Source of the DNA: RUG100 sp963542695
GTDB taxonomy: Bacteria > Bacillota > Clostridia > Peptostreptococcales > Anaerovoracaceae
Direction of reading: 5' to 3'
Assembly (NCBI GenBank): GCA_963542695.1
Contig: CAUTYX010000014.1
Span: 1-41,786 of the forward strand
DNA length: 41,786 nucleotides
Shown here: positions 24,115 through 32,176 of the stretch, piece by piece
Layout: each line of letters begins with the position of its first letter
Position numbering within the stretch: the stretch's first letter is position 1
Notes under the pieces: model-generated
What the model was told of the DNA's origin: nothing
Databases searched by the model: none
Seen by the model: the letters and a program-made list of their open reading frames with translations, nothing else
Translations under genes and position numbers: made by a program

Positions 24115-24376
24115 GCTTGTGAAAATGCGAAGAAGTGGGAAGTTGCTGAGCTATCAGGTAATTTCCACGGAGAATTGTCTCTGCAGGACAGAGGCGAGGG
24201 ATGTCGCATGGTTTTCCTTTGTGTCACAAGAAAAGAAACACACGGAACTGTGTGGCGAATGAACCGGCCACAAATGAGCCGGGCGACAAAAGAACACAAC
24301 CGTTGGAAACACCGCAAGGAAAAGAACAGATGTCCCGTACGAGAATAGCGAAATCAGTACAAAAAAGGAGTAACAA
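24115..24376 (+). promoter_or_regulatory. Structured leader of the S10 operon
   Basis: About 260 bases separate the predicted start of transcription and rpsJ, with no real open frame. Several hairpins can be drawn: CTCTG/CAGAG near 24179-24192, ACACA/TGTGT around 24238-24253, and CCGGC/GCCGG near 24264-24282. In other bacteria the S10 operon leader is the target of feedback control by a ribosomal protein (L4 in enterobacteria). A similar role here is an inference; the structure has not been matched to a known family. Confidence 0.5.
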
Positions 24377-24688
24377 ATGAGCGAACTGCAGAAAATCAGA
24401 ATCAAACTGAAAGCTTACGATCACGCATTGCTGGATCAGTCAGCTGCCAAAATTGTTGAAACAGCCAAAAAGACCGGAGCAGAAGTTTCCGGACCGATTC
24501 CTCTTCCTACAGAAAAGGAAATCATCACCATCTTGAGAGCTGTTCACAAATACAAGGATTCCAGAGAACAGTTTGAACAGCGCACACACAAACGGTTAAT
24601 CGACATTACCAGCGCAACAGCAAGAACCACTGACGCGTTGACTAAACTGGAGATGCCTGCCGGTGTGAGCATTGAAATCAAGTTATAA
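24377..24688 (+). CDS. rpsJ: 30S ribosomal protein S10
   Basis: S10 sits in the 30S head and, with NusB, also takes part in transcription antitermination. The 103-residue sequence shows the conserved KIRIKLKAYDH start, the long loop with SGPIPLPTEKEIITILRAVHKYKDSREQFE, the RTHKRLIDI segment and the PAGVSIEIKL end. AAAAGGAG lies about 7 bases before ATG. It is the first gene of the ribosomal supercluster, preceded by a long leader and followed by a 91-base spacer that contains a hairpin. Confidence 0.98.
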   Translation: MSELQKIRIKLKAYDHALLDQSAAKIVETAKKTGAEVSGPIPLPTEKEIITILRAVHKYKDSREQFEQRTHKRLIDITSATARTTDALTKLEMPAGVSIEIKL

Positions 24689-24713
24689 AAGCGAAAGGGA
24701 ACTCCCTTAGAAT

Positions 24714-24753
24714 GATCGGAGCAGTCTTTCAAAAGACAGAAACCATTCCGATC
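24714..24753 (+). promoter_or_regulatory. Hairpin between rpsJ and rplC
   Basis: GATCGGA (24714-24720) pairs with TCCGATC (24747-24753), and inside it GTCTTT (24724-24729) pairs with AAAGAC (24732-24737). No T-run follows, so it is not an intrinsic terminator. It may be an RNA stability, processing or regulatory element. A smaller hairpin, AAGGGA/TCCCTT, precedes it at about 24695-24708. Confidence 0.6.
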
Positions 24754-24779
24754 CGCTGTAAGAATTCAGGAGGTAAAAT

Positions 24780-25415
24780 ATGAAAGCATTACTGGGAAGG
24801 AAGATCGGCATGACGCAGATCTTCGCAGATACAGGAGAAGTTATTCCTGTAACTGTTATCGAAGCTGCACCGGGAACCGTTACACAGATTAAAACTGAGG
24901 AAACAGACGGATACGATGCAGTGCAGGTGGGATTTGAAGATCAGAAACCACAGAGAGTCAACAAGCCAATGACCGGGCACTTTGAAAAGGCCGGCGTTGT
25001 CCCTAAGAAGAACCTTGTTGAGTTCCAGGCCGAAGAAGGCGAAGTATACGAAGTTGGCCAGACCATTTCCGTTGCAGACTTCGAAGCCGGCAAAAAACTG
25101 GACGTTACAGGAACTTCCAAAGGTAAGGGAACGCAGGGCAACATTAAACGCCACGGACACCACAGAGGACCTATGGGACACGGTTCCAAACACAAGAGAC
25201 TTCACGGTGCATTGGCAGGTGCTTCTTACCCGGGTCGCGTATTTAAAGGCAACAAGAGTCCGGGAAGAATGGGTCGCGAAACTGTAACAGTACAGAACGT
25301 TGACCTGGTAAAAGTTATCGAAGAAAGAAACCTGATGCTGGTAAAGGGCGCTATTCCGGGACCAAAGGGTGGTCTGGTAAACGTTCGCTATGCAGTAAAA
25401 GGCCAGAATAAATAG
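24780..25415 (+). CDS. rplC: 50S ribosomal protein L3
   Basis: L3 is one of the first proteins to bind 23S rRNA and reaches toward the peptidyl transferase centre through a long loop. The 211 residues include the start MKALLGRKIGMTQIF and the loop motif GHHRGPMGHGSKHKRLHGA with the conserved SxPGRVFKGNKSPGRMG that follows. GGAGG lies 8 bases before ATG. It is 25 bases ahead of rplD. Confidence 0.98.
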   Translation: MKALLGRKIGMTQIFADTGEVIPVTVIEAAPGTVTQIKTEETDGYDAVQVGFEDQKPQRVNKPMTGHFEKAGVVPKKNLVEFQAEEGEVYEVGQTISVADFEAGKKLDVTGTSKGKGTQGNIKRHGHHRGPMGHGSKHKRLHGALAGASYPGRVFKGNKSPGRMGRETVTVQNVDLVKVIEERNLMLVKGAIPGPKGGLVNVRYAVKGQNK

Positions 25416-25440
25416 TTAGGTTTGAAAGGAGGACATTCAC

Positions 25441-26064
25441 ATGGCAACAATCAAAGTGCTGAACATGAGCGGCCAGGACGCCGGCACGATGGAGCTGAAA
25501 GACGAAATCTTCGGAATTGAGCCTAACCAGAACGCAGTTCATGAAGTTATTAAGAACCATCTGGCAAACAGAAGACAGGGTACACAGTCCGCAAAGACTA
25601 GAGCTGAAGTTCGCGGAGGAGGCAGAAAGCCATTCCGTCAAAAGGGAACAGGTCGTCACAGACAGGGTTCTTCAACTGACCCATCTCAGATCGGTGGAGG
25701 AATCGTTTTCGCACCAAAGCCCAGAAGCTATAGATACACAGTACCAAAGTCTGTAAGAAGACTGGCTATGAAATCTGCTCTCTCTTCTAAGGTTGCAGAA
25801 AACGAAATGCTCGTTCTTGATGAGCTGACAATGGAAGCTCCAAAGACAAAGGATATGATAAATATTCTGTCAAACGTTAATGCAGGAAAGAAAGTATTGA
25901 TCGTAACCGCTGAAAAGAACGATAACGTTGTTCGTTCCGCTTCCAACATTCCGGGAGTAAGGACAGCCGTTGTAACATCCATGAACGTGTATGACATCAT
26001 CAATCACACCAACTTTGTTATCACAAAGGATGCGATCAACAAACTCGAGGAGGTGTATTCCTAA
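25441..26064 (+). CDS. rplD: 50S ribosomal protein L4
   Basis: L4 lines the exit tunnel with an extended loop and in enterobacteria represses its own operon. The loop is visible here as RRQGTQSAKTRAEVRGGGRK followed by KGTGRHRQGSS. At 207 residues the length is normal. The stop overlaps the next start (TAATG), so rplW translation is coupled. AAAGGAGG lies about 8 bases before ATG. Confidence 0.98.
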   Translation: MATIKVLNMSGQDAGTMELKDEIFGIEPNQNAVHEVIKNHLANRRQGTQSAKTRAEVRGGGRKPFRQKGTGRHRQGSSTDPSQIGGGIVFAPKPRSYRYTVPKSVRRLAMKSALSSKVAENEMLVLDELTMEAPKTKDMINILSNVNAGKKVLIVTAEKNDNVVRSASNIPGVRTAVVTSMNVYDIINHTNFVITKDAINKLEEVYS

Positions 26065-26354
26065 TGAGAACCCCTTATGATGTAATACTAAAGCCTGTCA
26101 TCTCTGAAAAGAGTATGGATGAAGCGCAGAACAAGAAATATACATTCAAAGTAGCTGTTGATGCCACAAAGACGGAAGTCAAAGAAGCCGTGGAAGAAAT
26201 CTTCGAGGTGGATGTAAAGAAAGTCAACATCATGAATGTTAAAGGTAAGGTTAAGAGAATGGGAAGAACTGCCGGTATGACTGCCGCTTCCAAGAAAGCG
26301 ATTGTAACGCTTACACCGGACAGCAAGGAAATCGAATTCTTCCAGGGACTGTAA
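26064..26354 (+). CDS. rplW: 50S ribosomal protein L23
   Basis: L23 lies at the tunnel exit, where trigger factor and the signal recognition particle dock. The 96-residue protein has the start YDVILKPVISEKSM and the KYTFKVAVDATKTEVKEAVE core typical of the bacterial family. ATG shares one base with the rplD stop; the ribosome binding site GAGGAGG lies within the rplD end. Confidence 0.98.
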   Translation: MRTPYDVILKPVISEKSMDEAQNKKYTFKVAVDATKTEVKEAVEEIFEVDVKKVNIMNVKGKVKRMGRTAGMTAASKKAIVTLTPDSKEIEFFQGL

Positions 26355-26371
26355 TGAGGAGGCATTGAAAA

Positions 26372-27205
26372 ATGGGAATTAAAAAATATAATCCGACAAC
26401 GCCCGGCAGAAGAGGAATGATGGTTTCCACTTTTGAGGAAATCACTAAGACCACTCCTGAAAAGTCTCTGACAGTCACACTGAAAAAGCACTCCGGAAGA
26501 AACTCCAGAGGTAAAATTACTGTCAGACACAAAGGTGGCGGATACAGAAAAAAATACAGAATCATCGATTTCAAGAGAAATAAAGATGGTATCGCAGGTA
26601 ATGTAGCAGCTATTGAGTACGATCCTAACAGAACAGCGAATATCGCCTTGATTGTATACGCAGATGGTGAAAAGAGATACATTATCGCACCGGAAGGATT
26701 AGAAGTAGGCAATGTGATTTACTCAGGTCCTGATGCGGATATCCAGGTAGGAAATGCACTTCCACTTGCAAACATTCCGGTTGGTACAGTTATTCACAAC
26801 ATCGAAATGAAGCCCGGCAAGGGTGGACAGTTGGTAAGATCTGCAGGTAACGGCGCACAGTTGATGGCTAAAGAAGGCAAATTCGCATTGTTGAGACTGC
26901 CATCCGGCGAAGTTAGAAAGGTAAGACTGGAATGCAGAGCTACCATCGGCGAAGTTGGTAACGAAGATCACCAGAACATTGATATCGGTAAAGCAGGTAG
27001 AAAACGCCACATGGGAATCAGACCTACCGTTAGAGGTTCTGTAATGAACCCCAACGATCACCCACATGGTGGTGGTGAAGGTAAGGCTCCAATCGGACGT
27101 ACCGGTCCTGTTACTCCTTGGGGTAAACCTGCTCTTGGTCTTAAGACTAGAAAGAAAAAGAAAGACTCCGATAAATATATCGTAAAGAGAAGAAATCAAA
27201 AGTAA
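26372..27205 (+). CDS. rplB: 50S ribosomal protein L2
   Basis: L2 is a core 23S-binding protein required for subunit association and peptidyl transfer. The 277-residue sequence has the start MGIKKYNPTTPGRRGM, the RNA-binding KHSGRNSRGKITVRHKGGG motif, and the late NPNDHPHGGGEGKAPIGR segment containing the conserved His. Length and motifs are normal. It starts 17 bases after rplW with TGAGGAGG ahead. Confidence 0.98.
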   Translation: MGIKKYNPTTPGRRGMMVSTFEEITKTTPEKSLTVTLKKHSGRNSRGKITVRHKGGGYRKKYRIIDFKRNKDGIAGNVAAIEYDPNRTANIALIVYADGEKRYIIAPEGLEVGNVIYSGPDADIQVGNALPLANIPVGTVIHNIEMKPGKGGQLVRSAGNGAQLMAKEGKFALLRLPSGEVRKVRLECRATIGEVGNEDHQNIDIGKAGRKRHMGIRPTVRGSVMNPNDHPHGGGEGKAPIGRTGPVTPWGKPALGLKTRKKKKDSDKYIVKRRNQK

Positions 27206-27222
27206 GGAAGGAGCATTAAGAA

Positions 27223-27498
27223 ATGGGTAGATCAATCAAAAAAGGCCCTTTCGTCGACAGAAAGCTGCTAAAGGCTATCGAAGATATGAATGCAGCCAAT
27301 GAGAAGAAAGTGGTTAAGACATGGTCAAGGCCATCCACCATTTTCCCACAGATGGTAGGCCATACCATTGCAGTCCACGATGGAAGAAAACATGTTCCTG
27401 TATATATTACAGAGGATATGGTAGGACATAGACTTGGAGAATTTGCTCCAACCAGAACATATAGAGGACACGCTGCCGACAAGAAAACCGGCGCATAA
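27223..27498 (+). CDS. rpsS: 30S ribosomal protein S19
   Basis: S19 forms a complex with S13 in the 30S head next to the A and P sites. The 91 residues carry MGRSIKKGPFVDRKLL at the start and FVPVYITEDMVGH-like core sequence (here HVPVYITEDMVGHRLGEFAPTR). GGAAGGAG lies about 9 bases before ATG. It lies between rplB and rplV with short spacers. Confidence 0.98.
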   Translation: MGRSIKKGPFVDRKLLKAIEDMNAANEKKVVKTWSRPSTIFPQMVGHTIAVHDGRKHVPVYITEDMVGHRLGEFAPTRTYRGHAADKKTGA

Positions 27499-27509
27499 GG
27501 AGATAAACA

Positions 27510-27851
27510 ATGGAAGCAAAAGCAGTTGCAAAATACGTGAGAATGTCTCCCATAAAGCTGAAGCCTGTTACTGATCTGGTAAGAGGAAAAGATTTGAACG
27601 AGGCACTTACAATTTTAAAGTTCACGCCTGGTAAAGGTGCGGAGTTAGTGGAAAAGGTTGTAAAATCCGCTGCAGCAAATGCAGAAAACAACCTGGATAT
27701 GGATCCTGAAAATCTGTACGTTGCAGAAGTATACGCAAACCAGGGACCAACAATGAAAAGATGGAGAGCTGGATCCCAGGGAAGAGCATCCATCATTCTG
27801 AAGAGAAGCAGCCATATCGGTGTTACACTCAAGGAAAAGGAGGTTCAGTAA
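27510..27851 (+). CDS. rplV: 50S ribosomal protein L22
   Basis: L22 reaches into the exit tunnel with a beta hairpin and forms the constriction with L4. The 113-residue protein shows YVRMSPIKLKPVTDLVRGK at the N-terminus and the tunnel hairpin region GPTMKRWRAGSQGRASIILKR. The stop codon is immediately followed by the rpsC start with no gap. Confidence 0.98.
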   Translation: MEAKAVAKYVRMSPIKLKPVTDLVRGKDLNEALTILKFTPGKGAELVEKVVKSAAANAENNLDMDPENLYVAEVYANQGPTMKRWRAGSQGRASIILKRSSHIGVTLKEKEVQ

Positions 27852-28745
27852 ATGGGTCAGAAGGTAAGCCCTCATGGGCTGAGAGTAGGAGTCATTAAAG
27901 ACTGGGGCTCCAAATGGTATGCAGATAAAAACAGCTTTTCTGATAGCTTGGTAGAAGACAACCAAATCAGAAAGTTTGTTAAGAAAAAATTGTATGCAGC
28001 AGGTGTTTCTAACATCGTAATCGAAAGACGTACAGAAAACGAAATGCGGATTATCATCATGACCGGCAAGCCGGGCATGGTAATCGGCAGATCCGGAGAC
28101 GGCATCGAAGCTCTGAAAAAAGAACTGGTTAAGATGACAGGAAAACGGATCAACATCGATATTAAGGAAGTAAGACGTACGGAAATGGATGCGCAGCTGA
28201 CAGCTGAAAGCATTGCTGCTGCCTTGGAAAGAAGAGTTTCTTTCAGAAGAGCAATGAAACAGGCTATTGGTCGTACCATGAAAGCCGGCGCAAAGGGAAT
28301 CAAGGTTCTTGCCAGCGGACGTTTAGGCGGTGCTGAAATTGCAAGAAACGAAAAATACAGCGAAGGAAATGTTCCTCTCCATACATTGAGAGCTGACATC
28401 GACTACGGCTTTGCTGAAGCCGACACCGATTATGGTAAGGTTGGCGTAAAGGTTTGGATTAACCACGGTGAAATCCTTGACAAGGGTCTTCAGAGTGTTG
28501 TTCGTGAAAACGAATCCGAAAAGAAGGACGGCAAGAGACGTGGTGGCAGACGTAACAACCGCGACGATAGAAGACGCGGTGGCAGACGTCGCGACGATAG
28601 AAGATCCAACGAACTGCCAAAGGCTGCAAACGCTCGTATCCGTAAAAAGAAAGCGGAACCGGCACCTGCAGACGAGGCTCCTGCACAGGAGGCTGTACAG
28701 GCTGAAGTTACAACAGAAAATAATGCTGAGCAATCAGCTGAATAA
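27852..28745 (+). CDS. rpsC: 30S ribosomal protein S3 with long C-terminal tail
   Basis: S3 lines the mRNA entry channel and contributes to the ribosomal helicase. The core (1-216) is normal: GQKVSPHGLRVG at the start, a KH domain with GKPGMVIGRSGDGIEALKK, and the C-terminal domain ending in KVWINHGEI. At 297 residues it is about 75 longer than typical S3. The tail first repeats RRGGRR and RDDRR units (about 229-251), then turns acidic with Ala, Pro and Glu. The repeats are visible in the DNA: a 14-bp unit GCGACGATAGAAGA at 28561 and 28591, and an 18-bp unit (one mismatch) at 28536 and 28572. The tail probably lies at the ribosome surface near mRNA entry; its role is unknown. Frame and AGA-rich codon use are continuous with the core. 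Confidence 0.97.
   Translation: MGQKVSPHGLRVGVIKDWGSKWYADKNSFSDSLVEDNQIRKFVKKKLYAAGVSNIVIERRTENEMRIIIMTGKPGMVIGRSGDGIEALKKELVKMTGKRINIDIKEVRRTEMDAQLTAESIAAALERRVSFRRAMKQAIGRTMKAGAKGIKVLASGRLGGAEIARNEKYSEGNVPLHTLRADIDYGFAEADTDYGKVGVKVWINHGEILDKGLQSVVRENESEKKDGKRRGGRRNNRDDRRRGGRRRDDRRSNELPKAANARIRKKKAEPAPADEAPAQEAVQAEVTTENNAEQSAE
28536..28604 (+). repeat. Tandem repeats coding Arg/Asp-rich S3 tail
   Basis: AGACG(T/C)GGTGGCAGACGT occurs at 28536-28553 and 28572-28589. GCGACGATAGAAGA occurs at 28561-28574 and 28591-28604. Together they encode alternating GGRR and RDDRR blocks in the S3 extension. Confidence 0.85.
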
Positions 28746-28768
28746 GACAGCGAAAGGAGGAGCATGCC

Positions 28769-29194
28769 ATGTTAATGCCAAAGCGTGTTAAGCGCAGAAG
28801 AGTTCACAGAGGCAGAATGAAGGGCAAAGCAACCAAAGGTAACAAAGTTACTTATGGTGAATACGGTCTTCAGGCCCTGGAACCATGCTGGATTACATCT
28901 AACCAGATTGAGGCTGCCAGAGTCGCTATGACAAGATCCGTCAAAAGAGGCGGTAAAGTATACATTAAGATTTTCCCACACAAACCGGTAACAAAGAAAC
29001 CTGCCGAAGTACGTATGGGTTCCGGTAAGGGATCTCCGGAATACTGGGTAGCAGTAGTAAAACCGGGGAGAATCATGTTTGAAATCGAAGGTGTAACAGA
29101 AGCTCAGGCAAAAGAAGCTATGAGGCTGGCTGCACACAAGCTCCCTATCAAGAGCAAATTTGTCTATAAAGGACAGGAGGGCGGTGAAGCGTAA
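28769..29194 (+). CDS. rplP: 50S ribosomal protein L16
   Basis: L16 lies near the A-site tRNA elbow and helps organise the peptidyl transferase centre. The 141 residues start MLMPKRVKRRRVHRGRMKG and include the conserved GLQALEPCWITSNQIEAARVAMTR and VRMGSGKGSPEYWVAVVKPG. AAAGGAGGA lies about 9 bases upstream. The stop overlaps the rpmC start (TAATG). Confidence 0.98.
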   Translation: MLMPKRVKRRRVHRGRMKGKATKGNKVTYGEYGLQALEPCWITSNQIEAARVAMTRSVKRGGKVYIKIFPHKPVTKKPAEVRMGSGKGSPEYWVAVVKPGRIMFEIEGVTEAQAKEAMRLAAHKLPIKSKFVYKGQEGGEA

Positions 29195-29400
29195 TGGAAC
29201 TGAATAAAATGAGAGAAATGACGACCGCTGAGCTCAATGATGAACTGAACAAAATGAAAAAGGACTTGTTTAATCTGAGATTCCAGCACGTAACCGGACA
29301 ATTGGAAAACCCAATTCAAATGAGAAATACAAAAAGGGATATTGCAAGAGTCAAAACGGTCATTAGAGAAAAAGAGCTGGCACAGGAAAGCGCTGAATAA
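29194..29400 (+). CDS. rpmC: 50S ribosomal protein L29
   Basis: L29 is a small two-helix protein at the tunnel exit next to L23. The 68 residues show the usual MREMTTAELNDEL start, the LFNLRFQHVTGQLENP hinge and the RDIARVKTVIREKE helix. The start shares one base with the rplP stop. Confidence 0.97.
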   Translation: MELNKMREMTTAELNDELNKMKKDLFNLRFQHVTGQLENPIQMRNTKRDIARVKTVIREKELAQESAE

Positions 29401-29417
29401 AGGAAGGAGGATGCATC

Positions 29418-29678
29418 ATGACACAGGAAAGAAATAGAAGAAAAACCAGAGTCGGTATCGTTACTAGCGACAAGATGGACAAAACTGTAGTGGTTGCTCT
29501 ACAGGATTCTGTACGGCATTCTCTTTATGGAAAGGCCATTAAAGTGACTAAAAAAGTCAAGGCACATGATGAAGAAAACCAGTGCAATGTCGGCGATAGA
29601 GTAAGAATAATGGAAACAAGACCTTTGTCCAAGGACAAGAGATGGCGCCTTGTCGACATTGTGGAAAAGGTTAAGTAG
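29418..29678 (+). CDS. rpsQ: 30S ribosomal protein S17
   Basis: S17 is an OB-fold primary binding protein of the 16S 5' domain. The 86 residues have RNRRKTRVGIVTSDKMDKTVVVAL and the typical MVGDRVRI-like loop, here CNVGDRVRIMETRPLSKDKRWRL. AAGGAGG lies 9 bases before ATG. Confidence 0.98.
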   Translation: MTQERNRRKTRVGIVTSDKMDKTVVVALQDSVRHSLYGKAIKVTKKVKAHDEENQCNVGDRVRIMETRPLSKDKRWRLVDIVEKVK

Positions 29679-29689
29679 GAGGCACCAAT

Positions 29690-30058
29690 ATGATTCAGAC
29701 AGAAACAAGATTAAGAGTTGCTGACAACTCGGGTGCAAAAGAACTACTGTGCATTAGAATTCTGGGCGGAACAAAACGCCAGTACGCCAACATCGGTGAT
29801 GTAATCGTATGCGCAGTTAAAGAAGCGGCCCCAGGCGGTCAGGTCAAAAAGGGTGACGTTATCAAAGCTGTTGTTGTCCGGTCTAAAAGAGGTGTCAGAA
29901 GAATTGACGGCTCTTATGTAAAGTTTGACCAGAACGCTGCAGTAGTAATTAAAGAAGATAAAACCCCGGTCGGAACCCGTATTTTCGGGCCGGTTGCAAG
30001 AGAACTTCGTGATAAGAGCTTCATGAGAATCGTTTCCTTGGCACCGGAAGTATTATAA
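29690..30058 (+). CDS. rplN: 50S ribosomal protein L14
   Basis: L14 binds 23S rRNA and helps form intersubunit bridge B8. The 122 residues show the nearly invariant MIQTETRLRVADNSGAKEL start, RILGGT, VVRSKRGVRRIDGSYVKFD and the GTRIFGPVARELRDKSFMRI end. The stop is followed 12 bases later by rplX. Confidence 0.98.
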   Translation: MIQTETRLRVADNSGAKELLCIRILGGTKRQYANIGDVIVCAVKEAAPGGQVKKGDVIKAVVVRSKRGVRRIDGSYVKFDQNAAVVIKEDKTPVGTRIFGPVARELRDKSFMRIVSLAPEVL

Positions 30059-30070
30059 GGAGGACAAAGG

Positions 30071-30373
30071 ATGCGCATTAAAAAAGGTGATACAGTCGTT
30101 GTCCTTACAGGTAAAGACAAGGGCAAGAAGGGCAAAGTCACAAAAGTGATGCCTGATAGAGACAGAGTTGTTGTTGAAGGCGTAAACATGCAGACAAAGC
30201 ATCAGAAGCAGACAAGAACAGCCGCTGCTGAAATCAAGCATCAGGAAGGCCCAATCCATGTATCCAATGTCAAGATTGTTGACAATGAAGGCAACGCTAC
30301 AAGAGTAGGCGTTCGCATGGATGGAGATAAAAAAGTAAGATATTCCAAGAAAAGCGGAAACGCAATTGACTAA
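30071..30373 (+). CDS. rplX: 50S ribosomal protein L24
   Basis: L24 is an assembly-initiator protein with a KOW motif, here KKGDTVVVLTGKDKGKKGKV near the N-terminus. The VVEGVNMQTKHQK segment follows. At 100 residues the length is normal. AAGGAGGA lies about 8 bases upstream. Confidence 0.98.
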   Translation: MRIKKGDTVVVLTGKDKGKKGKVTKVMPDRDRVVVEGVNMQTKHQKQTRTAAAEIKHQEGPIHVSNVKIVDNEGNATRVGVRMDGDKKVRYSKKSGNAID

Positions 30374-30390
30374 GAAAGGAGGAGAGATCG

Positions 30391-30933
30391 TTGGCTAGCA
30401 GAATGAAAGAAAAGTATAAACAGGAAGCATTTCCTGCTTTGAAAGAAAAGTTCCACTACGAGAATCCAATGCAGGTTCCAAAGCTTTCCAAAATCACCAT
30501 TAACATTGGTCTTGGAGAAGCTAAGGACAACGCAAAGCTGATGGAAGGTGCTGTTAAAGAATTGGCAGCCATCAGTGGACAGCAGCCGGTTGTTACAAAG
30601 GCAAAGAAATCCATTGCTAACTTTAAGGTAAGACAGGGCATGCCTGTAGGTACAAAAGTCACCTTGAGAGGCGACAACATGTATGTATTTGCTGACAAGC
30701 TCTTCAACATCGCTCTTCCAAGAGTAAGAGACTTTAAGGGTGTTAGCAAAAACTCCTTTGACGGAAGAGGAAACTACTCCATGGGAATCAAGGAACAGTT
30801 GATCTTCCCGGAAATCAACTATGATGATGTTGAAATGATCAAGGGAATGAACATTGTCTTTACTACCACCGCAAATACTGACGAAGAAGCAGCGGCATTG
30901 CTCGAAGCACTGGGTATGCCATTTGAAAAGTAG
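30391..30933 (+). CDS. rplE: 50S ribosomal protein L5
   Basis: L5 binds 5S rRNA and touches the P-site tRNA at the subunit interface. The 180-residue protein has the family core NIGLGEAKDNAKLMEGAVKEL, GQQPVVTKAKKSIANFKVR and GRGNYSMGIKEQLIFPEI. The start is TTG 30391, supported by AAAGGAGGAG about 7 bases upstream and by the typical residue pattern (ASRMKEKY). It is the only TTG start I see in the ribosomal block. Confidence 0.97.
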   Translation: MASRMKEKYKQEAFPALKEKFHYENPMQVPKLSKITINIGLGEAKDNAKLMEGAVKELAAISGQQPVVTKAKKSIANFKVRQGMPVGTKVTLRGDNMYVFADKLFNIALPRVRDFKGVSKNSFDGRGNYSMGIKEQLIFPEINYDDVEMIKGMNIVFTTTANTDEEAAALLEALGMPFEK

Positions 30934-30947
30934 GAGGGAGAACAGGC

Positions 30948-31133
30948 ATGGCAAAAACATCTCTCAAAATGAAACAGCAGAAAAAGCCTAAATATTCAAC
31001 ACGGGCTTATACTAGATGCAAAATTTGCGGAAGACCACATTCCGTTTTGAAGAAATACGGCATCTGCAGAATCTGCTTTAGAGAGCTTGCATACAAAGGG
31101 GAAATTCCCGGCGTAAGAAAAGCAAGTTGGTAA
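30948..31133 (+). CDS. rpsN: 30S ribosomal protein S14, zinc type
   Basis: This is the short (61-residue) S14 with a zinc ribbon: Cys24, Cys27, Cys40 and Cys43 in CKICGRP...GICRIC. It lies in the 30S head next to S19. Zinc-type S14 is usual in Clostridia. GGAGGGAG lies about 7 bases before ATG. Confidence 0.98.
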   Translation: MAKTSLKMKQQKKPKYSTRAYTRCKICGRPHSVLKKYGICRICFRELAYKGEIPGVRKASW

Positions 31134-31192
31134 GTAAAGTTTTCCGGAAAGTTGCTTAGAGCAAAACTACCGGAGGAAGGAGAACAGAAGAT

Positions 31193-31591
31193 ATGACAAT
31201 GACAGATCCTATAGCAGATATGCTCACTAGAATCAGAAATGCCAATACTGCAGCTCACGAAACTGTAGATATCCCTGCTTCCAAAATCAAGAAATCCATT
31301 GCAGGTATCCTTACTGATGAAGGATACATCAACGGGTTCGAAGTCATCGATGATGACAAGCAGGGCGTTATCCGTATCAATATGAAATATGGTCCGGACA
31401 AAGAAAAGGTAATTAGCGGAATCAAAAAGATTTCCAAACCTGGCTTGAAAGTTTATGCAAAAGCAGCCGATGTTCCAAGAGTATTGGGTGGTCTCGGAGT
31501 AGCTGTTATTTCCACATCCAACGGAGTAATCAGCGACAAAGAAGCTAGAAAATTAGGCGTTGGCGGCGAAGTTATTTGTTACGTTTGGTAG
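31193..31591 (+). CDS. rpsH: 30S ribosomal protein S8
   Basis: S8 binds the 16S central domain early in assembly and represses the spc operon in enterobacteria. The 132 residues show MTDPIADMLTRIRNANTA, the RVLGGLGVAVISTSNGVISDKEARKLGVGGEVICYVW end and a complete core. The 59-base spacer after rpsN includes the palindrome TTTCCGGAAA, and GGAAGGAG lies about 10 bases upstream of ATG. Confidence 0.98.
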   Translation: MTMTDPIADMLTRIRNANTAAHETVDIPASKIKKSIAGILTDEGYINGFEVIDDDKQGVIRINMKYGPDKEKVISGIKKISKPGLKVYAKAADVPRVLGGLGVAVISTSNGVISDKEARKLGVGGEVICYVW

Positions 31592-31606
31592 TAGGAGGTA
31601 CGTATT

Positions 31607-32158
31607 ATGTCTAGAATTGGACTGAGACCTGTAGAGCTTCCTGCCGGCGTAGAAGTAACTGTTGGCGAAAACAACCTGGTAACTGTAAAGGGACCACAGG
31701 GCCAACTGCAGGAACAGCTTAGCAGCTTGATTACAATCGAAGTAAAAGAAAATGTAGTGACTGTATCCAGAGATTCCGATGCAAAGGAAAAACGCGCACA
31801 GCACGGCTTGGCTAGAACACTCATTGCCAACATGGTAGAAGGTGTCGCCAAAGGCTATGAAAAGAAGCTGGAAATGCAGGGCGTTGGATACAGAGCAGAG
31901 AAAAAGGGTGACACTCTTGTTCTCAACCTTGGATTTTCTCATCCGGTAGAGATGAAGGATCCGGAAGGAATTACCACTGATGTTACTTCTGCAACGGAAA
32001 TCGTTGTAAAAGGCATCGACAAAGCTCTGGTTGGAAACTATGCAGCAAACATAAGAAAGCTGAGAAAACCAGAACCTTACAAAGGCAAGGGTATCCGTTA
32101 TGTCGGAGAACGTGTTCGTCGTAAGGAAGGTAAAGCCGGCGTTAAGGGCGGAGAATAA
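31607..32158 (+). CDS. rplF: 50S ribosomal protein L6
   Basis: L6 lies near the factor-binding site close to the sarcin-ricin loop. The 183 residues start MSRIGLRPVELPAGVEVTV and contain LARTLIANMVEGVAKGYEKKLEM and the family C-terminal NIRKLRKPEPYKGKGIRY. Length and motifs are normal. TAGGAGG lies about 8 bases upstream. Confidence 0.98.
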   Translation: MSRIGLRPVELPAGVEVTVGENNLVTVKGPQGQLQEQLSSLITIEVKENVVTVSRDSDAKEKRAQHGLARTLIANMVEGVAKGYEKKLEMQGVGYRAEKKGDTLVLNLGFSHPVEMKDPEGITTDVTSATEIVVKGIDKALVGNYAANIRKLRKPEPYKGKGIRYVGERVRRKEGKAGVKGGE

Positions 32159-32176
32159 AGAAAGGAGTGAACGAAA

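Noticed and set aside
24023..24262. 79-codon open frame in the S10 leader
   Set aside because: It spans the terminator and promoter, has no binding site and resembles no protein.
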